A DNA stretch of 64,000 nucleotides from DATBLY01 sp963705545 (GCA_963705545.1 CAVPJX010000001.1:620001-684000); one strand, 5' to 3'. Shown: positions 35,571 to 43,811, counted from the stretch's first letter. Notes: generated by a model from the letters alone, not told the origin. Numbers and translations are program-made.

Positions 35571-36761
35571 GTGAGCGTTGCGCACACGATCCTGGTCCCG
35601 AAGGAGCGCGGCCGCGAGACGCGGGTCGCGTTGGTTCCCACGGTCATCCCCGCGCTGGCCGATGCGGGATGGTGCGTGCTCGTGGAGCCGGGCGCCGGGA
35701 TCGCGGCCGGATACCCCGACGACGCGTTCATCGCGCACGGCGCCGAGATCGACGCCGCAGGTGAGCGACGCGCCGACGTCGTGGTCGGCGTCCGGGTCGC
35801 CGGTGCGAGCGACGAGCCGCTCGCGCTGGAACGACGGCTACGCGCAGGAATCACCGTGGTCGGCGTCGCGGACGCGGTCGAGGCCCCGGACGCGATCACC
35901 TCGATCGCCGCGGCGGGACTCACCCTGTACGCGCTGGAGCTGCTCCCGCGCATCACGCGGGCGCAGTCGATGGACGTGCTCTCCTCGCAGTCCACCGTGA
36001 CCGGATACAAGGCGGCCGTGATGGCGGCCGACACCCTGCCGAAGATGTTCCCGATGCTGACCACCGCCGCCGGGACGGTGCCGCCGGCCGAGGTACTCGT
36101 GGTCGGCGCGGGCGTGGCGGGGCTCACCGCGATCGCCACCGCCCGACGGCTCGGTGCGGTGGTGCAAGGGTACGACGTGCGACCCGCCGCCCAGGAGGAG
36201 GTCGAGAGCCTGGGCGCTCGCGCCCTGGTCCTGCCGCTCGAGCCCACGGGCGCCGAGGATCGGTCCGGATACGCGAGGGACCTCGGCCCCGCGTTCTTGC
36301 GACGACAGCAGGAGCTGCTCGCCCGGGTCGTCGCGGGGATCGACGTCGTCATCATGGCCGCGGCCATCCCGGGCCGACGGGCCCCGGTCCTGCTCACGGC
36401 CGAGGCGGTCGCCCGGATGGGTCCTGGCAGCCTCGTCGTCGACTGCGCGGCGGCCCGCGGCGGCAACTGCGCGCTCACCCAGCCGGATCTACGGGTCGTC
36501 ACGGCCGGCGGCGTGACGATCCTCGGGCCCACGAACCTCCCCGCCACGATCCCGCGCGAGGCGAGCCAGATGTTCGCGAAGAACCTCGCGTCGTTCCTGA
36601 CGGACGCGGTCCGCGATCCATCGGCGCCGCCGGACCTCGACGATCCGATCGTGGGCGGCTGTCTCGTGACCCACCGCGGGACGATCGTGCATCGAGACGT
36701 CGGCGGGGGCTTGGGAGCTCCGCCGACCGAGGAGGAGGACGCCGATGTCGCGAGCGCTTGA
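35571..36761 (+). CDS. pntAA: NAD(P) transhydrogenase subunit alpha part 1
   Basis: The NAD-binding soluble subunit (396 aa) of the proton-translocating transhydrogenase, which passes hydride from NADH to NADP using the proton gradient. It starts ILVPKERGRETRVALVPTVI, typical of the AlaDH/PNT N-terminal domain. Later come the nucleotide-binding fold EVLVVGAGVAGLTAIATARR and the interface segment VLLTAEAVARMGPGSLVVDC. I prefer the GTG at 35,571 behind GGAGGCGAGC; a triple ATG at 35,547 is an alternative. It is the first of three overlapping genes. Confidence 0.94.
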   Translation: MSVAHTILVPKERGRETRVALVPTVIPALADAGWCVLVEPGAGIAAGYPDDAFIAHGAEIDAAGERRADVVVGVRVAGASDEPLALERRLRAGITVVGVADAVEAPDAITSIAAAGLTLYALELLPRITRAQSMDVLSSQSTVTGYKAAVMAADTLPKMFPMLTTAAGTVPPAEVLVVGAGVAGLTAIATARRLGAVVQGYDVRPAAQEEVESLGARALVLPLEPTGAEDRSGYARDLGPAFLRRQQELLARVVAGIDVVIMAAAIPGRRAPVLLTAEAVARMGPGSLVVDCAAARGGNCALTQPDLRVVTAGGVTILGPTNLPATIPREASQMFAKNLASFLTDAVRDPSAPPDLDDPIVGGCLVTHRGTIVHRDVGGGLGAPPTEEEDADVASA

Positions 36762-37053
36762 AACGGGCCTGTTCGTCTTCGTCCTGGCGTCCTTCCTCGG
36801 GTTCACCGTGATCACACGGGTCCCCGGGCTGCTGCATACGCCGTTGATGTCCCTGACGAACGCGATCTCGGCGATCTCGCTGATCGGGTCCCTGCTGCTG
36901 GCGGGCGGGGGGCACGGCGCCGGTGCGACGATCCTCGGAGCGATCGCGGTGTTCGCATCGACGACGAACGCCGTGAGCGGGTTCCTGCTAACCGACCGCA
37001 TCCTGCGGATGTTCCGGTCCCGGCGACCGACGTCACCCCAGGGTGGACCGTGA
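36745..37053 (+). CDS. pntAB: NAD(P) transhydrogenase subunit alpha part 2
   Basis: A 102 aa membrane subunit with three to four helices: ETGLFVFVLASFLGFTVITR, the conserved segment TPLMSLTNAISAISLIGSLL and a final helix GAIAVFASTTNAVSGFLLTD. This is the small membrane part of the split alpha subunit in three-gene transhydrogenases. The ATG lies 17 bases inside pntAA, and the stop overlaps the start of pntB by four bases, so all three are translationally coupled. It ends with a short basic tail. Confidence 0.94.
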   Translation: MSRALETGLFVFVLASFLGFTVITRVPGLLHTPLMSLTNAISAISLIGSLLLAGGGHGAGATILGAIAVFASTTNAVSGFLLTDRILRMFRSRRPTSPQGGP

Positions 37054-38438
37054 CGGACCTCGCGATCGACCTCGCGTACCTGTTCGCCGGCGTCGCGTTC
37101 GTCCTCGCGCTGAAGTGGATGTCGCATCCGACGACCGCCCGCCGCGGCGTCCGGATCGGCGAGGCGGGGATGGCGGTCGCCGTGATCGCGACGCTGATGA
37201 AGGCCGAGATCGTCGACCTCCGGTGGATCGCGATCGCCCTCGTGCTCGGGGCCGCCGTCGGCGTCCCGCTCGGCCTCCTCGTGCCGATGACCGCCGTGCC
37301 ACAGCGCACGGCGCTCTCCCACGCGTTCGGCGCGCTCGCCGCGGGGCTGGTGGGGATCGCGGAGTACGGCCTGCGTCAGCCGTCGATCAACCGCCCCACG
37401 ATGTCCGCCCTCGGGCTCGAGATCCTCCTCGGCTTCCTGACCGTCGCCGGGAGCCTGATCGCGTTCGGCAAGCTCCAGGGGCTGATCCGGGACCGGGCGT
37501 GGGTGTATCCCGGGCAGAACCTCGTGAACCTGACCGCGCTCGCGGTCGCCGTCTCACTCTGCCTCGCGTTGGTGATCGATCCGTCACGCACCTCGCTCCT
37601 GGTGCCCCTCGCGGGCGCGTCACTGCTGGTCGGCGTCATGCTCGTGATCCGGATCGGCGGGGCCGACATGCCGACCGTGATCTCGTTGCTGAACGGTTAC
37701 GCGGGCCTGGCGGCCGCCGCGATGGGCTTCGCGCTCGACAACCGGCTCCTCATCGTGGCCGGTGCCCTGGACGGCTCCTCGGGCTTCCTGCTCTCACTCA
37801 TCATGTGCCGCGTGATGCACCGTTCGTTCGCGAACGTCCTGTTCGGGGGCTTCGGCGCGGCGGCGGACGCCGAAGCCGGGGAGGGACGTCCGTATCGGAC
37901 GGTCGGCCCCGAGGAGACCGCGATGATCCTCGACGCCGCTCAGCTCGTGATCATCGTTCCCGGCTACGGGATGGCGGCCGCGCAGGCCCAGCACGCCGTG
38001 CGCGAGCTCGCCACGCTCCTCACGACGCGGGGAGTGGACGTGCGGTTCGCGATCCACCCGGTCGCAGGCCGCATGCCCGGCCACATGAACGTCCTGTTGG
38101 CCGAGGCGAACGTCCCGTACGAGCAACTGTACGACCTGGATCGGATCAACCTGGAGTTCCCGCGCGCCGACGCGGTGCTCGTCGTGGGCGCGAACGACGT
38201 CGTGAACCCGGCGGCGCGGACCGACCACGACAGCCCGATCTACGGGATGCAGATCCTGGACGCCGACGCCGCGCGTGCCGTGATCGTGGTCAAGCGGTCG
38301 ATGCGGCCGGGCTTCGCCGGCGTGGACAACGACCTGTTCTACCTGGACAAGACCCAGATGCTCTTCGGCGACGCGAAGCAGGTGCTCGCCAAGGTGGTGG
38401 AAGAGCTCAAGCGGCTGCCGGCCCGCACGTTGGCGTGA
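37050..38438 (+). CDS. pntB: NAD(P) transhydrogenase subunit beta
   Basis: A 462 aa subunit with about eight to nine membrane helices, then the NADP-binding soluble domain. Landmarks: LSHAFGALAAGLVGIAEYGL, the membrane motif MPTVISLLNGYAGLAAAAMG with the Asn and Tyr conserved in the proton channel, and the C-terminal VIIVPGYGMAAAQAQHAVRE, followed by IHPVAGRMPGHMNVLLAEAN and VGANDVVNPAAR (NADP contacts). Together with pntAA and pntAB it supplies NADPH. It starts with GTG overlapping pntAB. Confidence 0.96.
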   Translation: MTDLAIDLAYLFAGVAFVLALKWMSHPTTARRGVRIGEAGMAVAVIATLMKAEIVDLRWIAIALVLGAAVGVPLGLLVPMTAVPQRTALSHAFGALAAGLVGIAEYGLRQPSINRPTMSALGLEILLGFLTVAGSLIAFGKLQGLIRDRAWVYPGQNLVNLTALAVAVSLCLALVIDPSRTSLLVPLAGASLLVGVMLVIRIGGADMPTVISLLNGYAGLAAAAMGFALDNRLLIVAGALDGSSGFLLSLIMCRVMHRSFANVLFGGFGAAADAEAGEGRPYRTVGPEETAMILDAAQLVIIVPGYGMAAAQAQHAVRELATLLTTRGVDVRFAIHPVAGRMPGHMNVLLAEANVPYEQLYDLDRINLEFPRADAVLVVGANDVVNPAARTDHDSPIYGMQILDADAARAVIVVKRSMRPGFAGVDNDLFYLDKTQMLFGDAKQVLAKVVEELKRLPARTLA

Positions 38439-38448
38439 CCACGGCAGG

Positions 38449-38970
38449 TCAACCCTCGCCCTCTTCGCCGGACCCCTCGCCACCCTGGAGCGCGCTGGAA
38501 TCTTCCTGCCAGACGGCCTTCGCGCCAGAGTGCCCCACCTGATAGACGCGGACCCCGATCCCGAGCGAAGCTACGATCACGAGGACCGACAGCGCGATGC
38601 CGACCGCGTTCCGACCCGTGACCGCCTCGACGCGTGCGACCCGGCGACGCCGCATCGTGTCCCAGATCATCAGTGCCAGCACGATCAGGAAGAACGCGAG
38701 CGCGAACCAGAAGAAGGTCTCCCCCAGCTCCGCGTGGCGCTCGACCAGCTGGTTCTCGTCCACCGCTTCCTCGAGCTCCTCGCCGCTCGTCACCGCGAGC
38801 TGGGAGGCGATCGTCGCGAACCCGGCGACCCCGACGACCACCCACCCGATCCGCTCACGCCATCGCTCCGACACCGCGATCACGATCGCGCCCAGCGCGC
38901 TCAACGGGATCAGGGCGACCGGGATGTGGACCAGGAGCGCATGAGCCGGGAGCCCGAAGATCGTCTCCAT
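38449..38970 (-). CDS. DUF2231-type membrane protein
   Basis: A 173 aa membrane protein starting METIFGLPAHALLVHIPVAL, the typical beginning of DUF2231 proteins (G-P-x-H-x-x-x-x-H-F/I-P near the first helix). Four helices are visible, with an acidic loop (SGEELEEAVDENQLVERHAE) that carries another His, and the helix FFWFALAFFLIVLALMIWDT. DUF2231 proteins are often linked with redox or haem metabolism, but the role here is unknown. The tail is acidic and Gly-rich. It is convergent with pntB. Confidence 0.8.
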   Translation of the reverse strand: METIFGLPAHALLVHIPVALIPLSALGAIVIAVSERWRERIGWVVVGVAGFATIASQLAVTSGEELEEAVDENQLVERHAELGETFFWFALAFFLIVLALMIWDTMRRRRVARVEAVTGRNAVGIALSVLVIVASLGIGVRVYQVGHSGAKAVWQEDSSALQGGEGSGEEGEG

Positions 38971-39105
38971 GGCAACCTCCTCGCTTCGACCCTGCCCACG
39001 CTAGGTCGACGGCTGGATCCGAGCGGGGGTCGAAGGTCCGCGACCCGGAAGGACCGGCGACCCTGCTCGGTCCGGGAGCATCTCGAACCGAGAAGCGAGG
39101 CCGGG

Positions 39106-39288
39106 TCACCCGGTCGGGAGCCCGGAGTTCCGAGTGAGGTCCGCCCGCTCCGGCGTCGAACCGGCCACGACGAGCGCCATCGCGCCGACCCCGATGAACC
39201 CCCCAACGACCAAGCCGATCACGAGGCCGATGAGGAGATGGGTCGTCATGAACATCATGAGGATGCCCGGCACCGGGACGCTGATCAT
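39106..39288 (-). CDS. Small membrane protein, 60 aa
   Basis: A 60 aa protein with one or two hydrophobic stretches, MFMTTHLLIGLVIGLVVGGF and IGVGAMALVVAGS, and a short polar tail. Its ATG overlaps the TGA of the gene upstream (ATGA), so the two are translated together. The Gly-zipper pattern (GLVIGLVVGGFIGVG) is typical of small envelope or tail-anchored proteins. Family not recognised. Confidence 0.55.
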   Translation of the reverse strand: MISVPVPGILMMFMTTHLLIGLVIGLVVGGFIGVGAMALVVAGSTPERADLTRNSGLPTG

Positions 39289-39698
39289 GCGATCAGATCG
39301 ACCCCCCGGAAGGTCGAGACAGACCCGTCGAGAGACTCAGCCGGTCCAGAAGGAACCTCGGAGCGGCGCGGCACCGCGAGCGAGCGCCTCGCGGCGCTCT
39401 GCGGGGCAGGGGCCGAAGCGCGATCCCGAGCGCGTACCCGAGCGACCGCTTCCGCGAATGAGTACGGATCGACCGTGGCCAGGGCATTCGCCTCCTGCAC
39501 CTTTCGATGCCACGCGTAGAAGACGATGACTGCGAGTCCGAGCGCAGCCACGGATGCCCAGAAGACCGGTCCCCAGTGGACGGCGACCACCGCGAGCGGC
39601 CAGAGCGCAGTCACTCCCAACGCGACGATCGACGTCGCGAGCACCGCGAGCAGCAACACGAACAGTCGGTCTCGAAGGGTCTGGTGCCATCGAGCCAT
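39285..39698 (-). CDS. Hypothetical membrane protein, 137 aa
   Basis: A 137 aa protein with two helices (RLFVLLLAVLATSIVALGVT and VVAVHWGPVFWASVAALGLA). A basic helical cytoplasmic part follows (WHRKVQEANALATVDPYSFA) with a Pro/Arg/Ser-rich C-terminus. The ATG at 39,698 is preceded by GAGGAGG. It is first in a two-gene unit with the 60 aa membrane protein. No family recognised. Confidence 0.6.
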   Translation of the reverse strand: MARWHQTLRDRLFVLLLAVLATSIVALGVTALWPLAVVAVHWGPVFWASVAALGLAVIVFYAWHRKVQEANALATVDPYSFAEAVARVRARDRASAPAPQSAARRSLAVPRRSEVPSGPAESLDGSVSTFRGVDLIA

Positions 39699-39971
39699 GC
39701 TTGCCTCCTCGTTCTCGAGGAACCGGGAAAGGCAAGGTGGCGAATCGTTCTCGCGCGTGCGCCCCGTCTTGGGCGGCTCCACCAGTGGTGGACCTTTCAA
39801 TCCTACTCGTTCGCAGGAACCTCACGACGACGCGGCCACGGGGTCGGTCGATCGGCTGTCTCCGAACGTTCTCGTCGCGGCCCCGCCCAACCATCGCCTG
39901 GGATCGCTGATGGGGTCCCCGGGTAGGTCGCCTCTCGACGCCGTGGAAGGTCGGGGCTGGTCCATCTGCTG

Positions 39972-39977
39972 TAGGGT
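39972..39977 (+). promoter_or_regulatory. Candidate -10 box TAGGGT for second LuxR cassette
   Basis: TAGGGT ends 11 bases before the ATG of the Arg-rich peptide at 39,989. No -35 match is clear. It would start a very short leader and drive the peptide, the LuxR-type gene and the zinc-ribbon gene. Confidence 0.35.
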
Positions 39978-39988
39978 TCCTACGTCGA

Positions 39989-40168
39989 ATGGCCGGACGG
40001 AACTTCCCCTCGTACCGCCTCCGCCACTGGCTCCGCATGTGGCGCTACGAGCGGCGTCATCCCTGGCACTTCCAGGAGCGATCACGGGCGACCCCTGGTC
40101 CGACCGACATCGAGGCTGCGGACCTCAGGCATGGCGTCGACCACCGCGCCGAACACGGCCATGGGTAA
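39989..40168 (+). CDS. Arg/aromatic-rich peptide upstream of LuxR-type gene, copy 2
   Basis: A 59 aa frame starting MAGRNFPSYRLRHWLRMWRY. Its first 25 residues match copy 1 at 991 (RNFPxYRLRHxLRxWRxxRR); the tail is longer and unrelated (RATPGPTDIEAADLRHGVDH). Its TAA lies eight bases inside the LuxR-type gene, again indicating translational coupling. Conservation of the frame in two diverged loci is the main reason to call it a gene. It may act as a basic regulatory peptide or as a coupling leader. Confidence 0.65.
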   Translation: MAGRNFPSYRLRHWLRMWRYERRHPWHFQERSRATPGPTDIEAADLRHGVDHRAEHGHG

Positions 40169-40427
40169 CGAGGAGTTTCACCTCACTCCCCGAGAGCGCG
40201 AGATCCTCGAGTGCTTGGCTCGCGGCATGACCAATGACGAGATCGGTCGAGAGCTGTATCTCGCCCGCGGCACGGTGAAGGCTCACCTCTGCTCGATGTA
40301 CACGAAGATGGGCGTTTCGAACCGCACACAAGCCGCGGTCATGACGCTCCGACCGTTAGACCAGCCCAGACCCGTCGGCTGCCGCCCCGTCCCCGCAAAC
40401 CCCATGGATCGGGTACTCGGGATCTGA
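40161..40427 (+). CDS. Small LuxR/GerE-type HTH regulator, copy 2
   Basis: An 88 aa LuxR-type DNA-binding domain without a sensory domain: HLTPREREILECLARGMTND, EIGRELYLARGTVKAHLCSM, YTKMGVSNRTQAA. It is paralogous to the 1,101 gene. I chose the ATG at 40,161 because it overlaps the stop of the peptide gene, as in copy 1; an in-frame ATG at 40,131 gives ten more residues. The last ten codons lie inside the duplicated block carrying the zinc-ribbon gene, so this C-terminus was created by the rearrangement. Confidence 0.75.
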   Translation: MGNEEFHLTPREREILECLARGMTNDEIGRELYLARGTVKAHLCSMYTKMGVSNRTQAAVMTLRPLDQPRPVGCRPVPANPMDRVLGI

Positions 40428-40608
40428 CTCGAACGACCGAAGAACAAGCATGTCCACGAGTTGGGGCATCCAGATCCCCGAGATCGGGTTCGATCTGAAG
40501 GCGCAGTGTTGGCGCTGCCTGAAGGAGACGGTCCCCGCCGTCGCCGACCACATCGGCCTGTGCGACGAATGCCTCGTCTCCCTGCAAGACGTCGGAGCCG
40601 GCGACTAG
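40396..40608. repeat. Inverted duplicate of 1,355-1,567
   Basis: The partner block of the first cassette in opposite orientation, 213 bases long in both places. It carries the zinc-ribbon gene, about 54 bases of upstream DNA and, only here, the end of the LuxR-type gene. Confidence 0.85.
40450..40608 (+). CDS. 52 aa zinc-ribbon protein, copy 2
   Basis: A 52 aa protein with CWRC and CDEC knuckles (residues 20-23 and 38-41). It differs from the 1,355 copy by Phe14, Gln19 and Ala30 only (Leu, Lys and Ser there), while many third-codon positions differ. That pattern suggests purifying selection. Here the gene follows the LuxR-type gene in the same direction, 22 bases after its stop. A weak GAAG precedes the ATG. 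Family not recognised; it probably binds zinc and a protein or nucleic-acid partner. Confidence 0.75.
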   Translation: MSTSWGIQIPEIGFDLKAQCWRCLKETVPAVADHIGLCDECLVSLQDVGAGD

Positions 40609-40806
40609 GTCGTGTCTCAACGTCAGCTTCCCTACTGCATGGCCAACGGCCTTGCCCGGCTGCCCGGACACGCGTCGGCCCTTGAGATCATCTCCCCGTG
40701 CATCGTCTCGTCCGGTACAGTCGTGGGATCGTTGCCACTGCTGGGAGCCCATGAGGTTCGCGTGTGGCCTCCCCGGCAGTCCCCAGGCTGAGAGCAGGTT
40801 TCGTTG

Positions 40807-41187
40807 ATGGCATGTCGTATCAGTGAGCTCGTGCTCGGTTGCCGCGACCCTGAGGTGCTGGCGCGGTTCTGGTGCGAGGTCCTGGACTTCGTCGTGCTCG
40901 ATCGCGAGGACGACGGCTCGGTGGAGATCGGGCCGCGCGAAGGGTTCGGCGGTCCGCAGCCGACGATCATCCTCAGTCGCAGGGATGAGCCGGAGAAGGG
41001 GAAATCCCGGCTGCACATCGACGTCAACGCCACCGACCGCGATCAGGACGCCGAGCTCGAGCGCCTTCTGAAGCTCGGTGCGCGCCCGGCCGACATCGGC
41101 CAGACAGGGGAGGAGCAGTGGCATGTCCTGACCGACCCCGAAGGCAATGCGTTCTGCCTGCTCAAGGCCCGCCTGGACCCACTCTGA
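40807..41187 (+). CDS. VOC-family (glyoxalase-like) protein
   Basis: A 126 aa single VOC module: ISELVLGCRDPEVLARFWCE, a central acidic stretch EIGPREGFGGPQPTIILSRR, LHIDVNATDRDQDAELERLL, and the closing WHVLTDPEGNAFCLLKA typical of glyoxalase_6-like proteins. It is a distant paralogue of the 2,720 gene; both accompany a zinc-ribbon cassette. The substrate is unknown. The ATG at 40,807 is preceded by a TTG that could also serve as start. The 198 bases upstream hold no recognisable gene. Confidence 0.8.
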   Translation: MACRISELVLGCRDPEVLARFWCEVLDFVVLDREDDGSVEIGPREGFGGPQPTIILSRRDEPEKGKSRLHIDVNATDRDQDAELERLLKLGARPADIGQTGEEQWHVLTDPEGNAFCLLKARLDPL

Positions 41188-41190
41188 TGC

Positions 41191-41442
41191 TCATCGGTCA
41201 CACCTCGACATCAGGTACCTAGTAGTCGCGTCGTGCAGCTCCCGCTCCCTCAGCTCCAGCACCACGCCGCGAGCGTGAGGCGACTCCTCGAGGTCGATCA
41301 GGAGCTCCGCGAAGGTCCGCGTCTTGCGGTTGGCGTAGAAGAGCTGAATCTCACCGGCGCGATCGCAGTCGGGGAACATCAGGATACGGAGGAGCTCGGC
41401 GCGGGGAGTGGGGCCGAGGGTGTCGAGGCAGATTCGCCCCAA
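41191..41442 (-). CDS. Repeated 82 aa small-protein family, copy D (open frame)
   Basis: The only copy of the family with an uninterrupted frame. It contains LDTLGPTPRAELLRILMFPD, YANRKTRTFAELLIDLEESP, HARGVVLELREREL and a short extra tail. A TTG at 41,442 gives 83 aa, close to the 82 aa of the reconstructed family. The open frame extends to 41,466 but runs through a hairpin behind the tRNA. The N-terminal MTDLTDLE part of the other copies is absent, so this copy may have lost its original start. Function unknown. It lies next to tRNA-Asn, as copy C lies next to the CAT tRNA. Confidence 0.55.
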   Translation of the reverse strand: MGRICLDTLGPTPRAELLRILMFPDCDRAGEIQLFYANRKTRTFAELLIDLEESPHARGVVLELRERELHDATTRYLMSRCDR

Positions 41443-41449
41443 CGCCCGA

Positions 41450-41463
41450 CCCCGCCGGCGGGG
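41450..41463. terminator. Palindromic hairpin CCCCGCCGGCGGGG downstream of tRNA-Asn
   Basis: A perfect 14-base GC palindrome 22 bases beyond the 3-prime end of tRNA-Asn. It could form a compact terminator stem for the tRNA transcript. There is no T-run. Confidence 0.4.
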
Positions 41464-41484
41464 CATCGCCGCAGGTCAGAAGCG

Positions 41485-41557
41485 CTCCGGGGGTGGGACT
41501 CGAACCCACAACCTACGGATTAACAGTCCGCCGCTCTGCCGGTTGAGCTACCCCGGA
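41485..41557 (-). tRNA. tRNA-Asn (GTT)
   Basis: A minus-strand cloverleaf: acceptor TCCGGGG with CCCCGGA and discriminator G, D-arm TAGCTCAACCGGCAGAGC, anticodon stem GCGGA/TCCGT around the loop CTGTTAA (anticodon GTT), and T-arm GTGGGTTCGAGTCCCAC. The length is 73 bases and CCA is not encoded. It bounds the second accessory island. Confidence 0.95.
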
Positions 41558-41599
41558 TCGATCGCGCGGGAGTCTACCAGTGGGTCCCGTTCGCCCAGC

Positions 41600-43321
41600 T
41601 CAGGCAGCCTGGTCGCGTGGCACGCAGCTGAGGGTGTCGAGCAGCTCGGATGGGTACGCGGCCATCAGCGCGCGGTCTTCCAGTCCCTCCTCCGGCACCG
41701 GCCACGTGGGCGACCCGACGTCGGCGAACGTGACCTCCATCAGGAACGCCGACACGTCGTTCAGCGTGTAGCCGTGCTCCGCGAGCTCGTCGCGGTCGAT
41801 GAACATCTCGGTCGGCTGGGTGTACTCGACGACCGAGACGTCGTCGCCGTCGCGGTCGAACGCGGCGTTGACCACGTCGGCGAGTCGTGTCGGGCTGACC
41901 ACGTTCGCGCCGCTCACGTCGGGGTCGGGCGTGTGGCCGTGGTCGGCCGTCACCGCCATCGCCCACTGCCCCTCCCCCACGAGCGAGTCGAGCAGACCCA
42001 CCAGTTCCCGGAGCCCTTCGTCCGTCGCGCGCACCGCGTCGCGCATCTCGACGCTGTTCATCGAGTCGGTGTGCCCGATCTCGTCGGTGAGCTTGTAGTT
42101 GATATAGAGCAGGTCGGGGACGTCGTCGGCGCCGAACCCCTCGCGCCGGATCACCTCCTCGATCAGGTCGTTCTGATACGGGATCCGAGCCGGCGTCATG
42201 AACCCGCCGAGCGTCTCCGCTCCCTCCAGGTCGTGGCCGTGCCACGCGCCGTCGAGCTCGCCGTCGCTGCGATCGACCGGCTCGAAGTAGGCCGAGATCC
42301 GGGGCAGCCGGTTCACGTACGCCGGGAAGTCGTAGTAGTCCTTCACGTTGCCCGTCAGGCGCCAGCGGACGCCCTCCGCGCCGAGCGTCTCAGCGCCCTC
42401 GATCTCACGCGTCACCGCCAGGTCCTGGTCGCCTCCGGCCATGAACGTCCCATGGCCCAGCATGCCCAGGTGGATCGCGACGGTCGCGATCGCGCCGACG
42501 AGCGGCTCGTTGTCGCGGGCCTGGTCGTAGAGGTCGCCGATCGTCGGCAGGATCAGGAAGCTCGGGCCTTCGGCCCACGGCTCGGTCAGCTGGCCGCCCA
42601 CGCGGAAATGGTGCGCGACCAGCCCGTGGTTGTGGCTGAACGCGCCGGTGCCGATCGTCGCGTGGATCTGCGCGGTGCTCGGAGGCGACGACCCGACCTC
42701 GGCGCGGTCGTACCAGGTCCCCTGCGGGATCAGCGAGGTGAGGTACGGCCACGAATCCGGCCACGCGCTCAGCACGTCGCGTCCCGCGCCGTCCCACACG
42801 ACGGTGACCACGAGCTTCGGCGGAGCGGCGCCGTCCTCGAGCGCGTCCTGCAAGACCCGGCCGTCGGGCGCGTCGAACGGGAACCCGATCATCGCGCCGG
42901 TGGTCGGCGCCATGTCGGCGAGCGTCACGCGCCGGCCGATCGACCCGGCCGCGCGGATGTGGCCGGGCCCGTACCAGAGCAAGGGCACGCGGTTGATGTA
43001 GTCCCAGGGACCGGAGTGCGGCAGGCCCCCGTGCCCGACGAAGTTCGGCTCCTGCGGCAGCAGCTGGATGTCTCCCGAACGATCGCGCCGGTCACCCCTC
43101 CACGTGCGCTGCAGGAACAGCTCCGGGACCGCGCAGACGGCCCGATCGATCTCGCTCTCCGGCACCGATCCGGGGGGTGGCGCCGAGACCGCCGGCGCGC
43201 CCGGGCCGGCGGCCGATCCGACGGCGCCGGATCCGGCGTCGCCGCCCGACGACGTGCAGGCGGCGAGCAGCCCGACGGAGGCCACCAGGACCGCGGGGAT
43301 CGTTCGACGACGGGCTCGCAT
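41600..43321 (-). CDS. Alkaline-phosphatase-superfamily lipoprotein (phosphodiesterase-like)
   Basis: A 573 aa exported protein with lipobox VGLLAACTSS. The catalytic domain resembles type I phosphodiesterase/nucleotide pyrophosphatase enzymes: KLVVTVVWDGAGRDVLSAWP (metal Asp), GSSPPSTAQIHATIGTGAFS with the nucleophile region, LLYINYKLTDEIGHTDSMNS and AMAVTADHGHTPDPD (metal Asp and His). It should hydrolyse phosphodiester or phosphomonoester bonds outside the membrane; the substrate is unknown. A TAGCGT box lies upstream of the ATG. It is a single gene, followed by tRNA-Asn. Confidence 0.88.
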   Translation of the reverse strand: MRARRRTIPAVLVASVGLLAACTSSGGDAGSGAVGSAAGPGAPAVSAPPPGSVPESEIDRAVCAVPELFLQRTWRGDRRDRSGDIQLLPQEPNFVGHGGLPHSGPWDYINRVPLLWYGPGHIRAAGSIGRRVTLADMAPTTGAMIGFPFDAPDGRVLQDALEDGAAPPKLVVTVVWDGAGRDVLSAWPDSWPYLTSLIPQGTWYDRAEVGSSPPSTAQIHATIGTGAFSHNHGLVAHHFRVGGQLTEPWAEGPSFLILPTIGDLYDQARDNEPLVGAIATVAIHLGMLGHGTFMAGGDQDLAVTREIEGAETLGAEGVRWRLTGNVKDYYDFPAYVNRLPRISAYFEPVDRSDGELDGAWHGHDLEGAETLGGFMTPARIPYQNDLIEEVIRREGFGADDVPDLLYINYKLTDEIGHTDSMNSVEMRDAVRATDEGLRELVGLLDSLVGEGQWAMAVTADHGHTPDPDVSGANVVSPTRLADVVNAAFDRDGDDVSVVEYTQPTEMFIDRDELAEHGYTLNDVSAFLMEVTFADVGSPTWPVPEEGLEDRALMAAYPSELLDTLSCVPRDQAA

Positions 43322-43449
43322 GGGGAGCGGTCACGCTACCAGCGCCCCGAGCCAGGCCGCGGGAGCCGGCGAGCGACGTCACGACATCGACACGACGCGA
43401 TCGCGGCCGGGCGCTAGGCTGTCGCGATCCGTCGGAAGGAGCTGGACCG

Positions 43450-43716
43450 ATGAAGCTACGGACCCTGATCCTGATCGCGCTCGCCGTGGCCGTCGGCTAC
43501 TGGCTGTCCACGAAGCGGCACGCCGACGACCCGGACGTCGTCGTGGGGCCGCGTGACGAACAGAAGGGCAGCTCGGCCGGGCGCTTCGTGTCGGGTCAGG
43601 CCCAGAAGCTCGCCGACCAGGCCACCGCGAAGAGCCTGGACGCGATCCGCCGGGCGCGCGGCGCGATCCGGGAGCGGATCGGCGACACGCAGCCCGACGA
43701 AGCGCTCTGGAACTGA
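43450..43716 (+). CDS. Hypothetical small anchored protein, 88 aa
   Basis: An 88 aa protein with one N-terminal transmembrane helix (LRTLILIALAVAVGYWLST) and a hydrophilic, helical remainder (VSGQAQKLADQATAKSLDAI, RRARGAIRERIGD). The ATG at 43,450 follows GGAAGGAG. The layout suggests a membrane-tethered helical protein. The longer frame to 43,177 is antisense to the phosphatase-like gene. No family recognised. Confidence 0.6.
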   Translation: MKLRTLILIALAVAVGYWLSTKRHADDPDVVVGPRDEQKGSSAGRFVSGQAQKLADQATAKSLDAIRRARGAIRERIGDTQPDEALWN

Positions 43717-43811
43717 GACTTCTCGCCACCCGAGGTCGTTGCTTCGGCCCCCTCCTCGTCCCACGATTAGGGGGTTCGGCGCGCCGTCGCGCCCACGAGG
43801 AGGGAGCTCAG

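Noticed and set aside
41408..43417. A 669-codon plus-strand frame
   Set aside because: It spans tRNA-Asn and is antisense to the phosphatase-like gene, so it is not a real gene.
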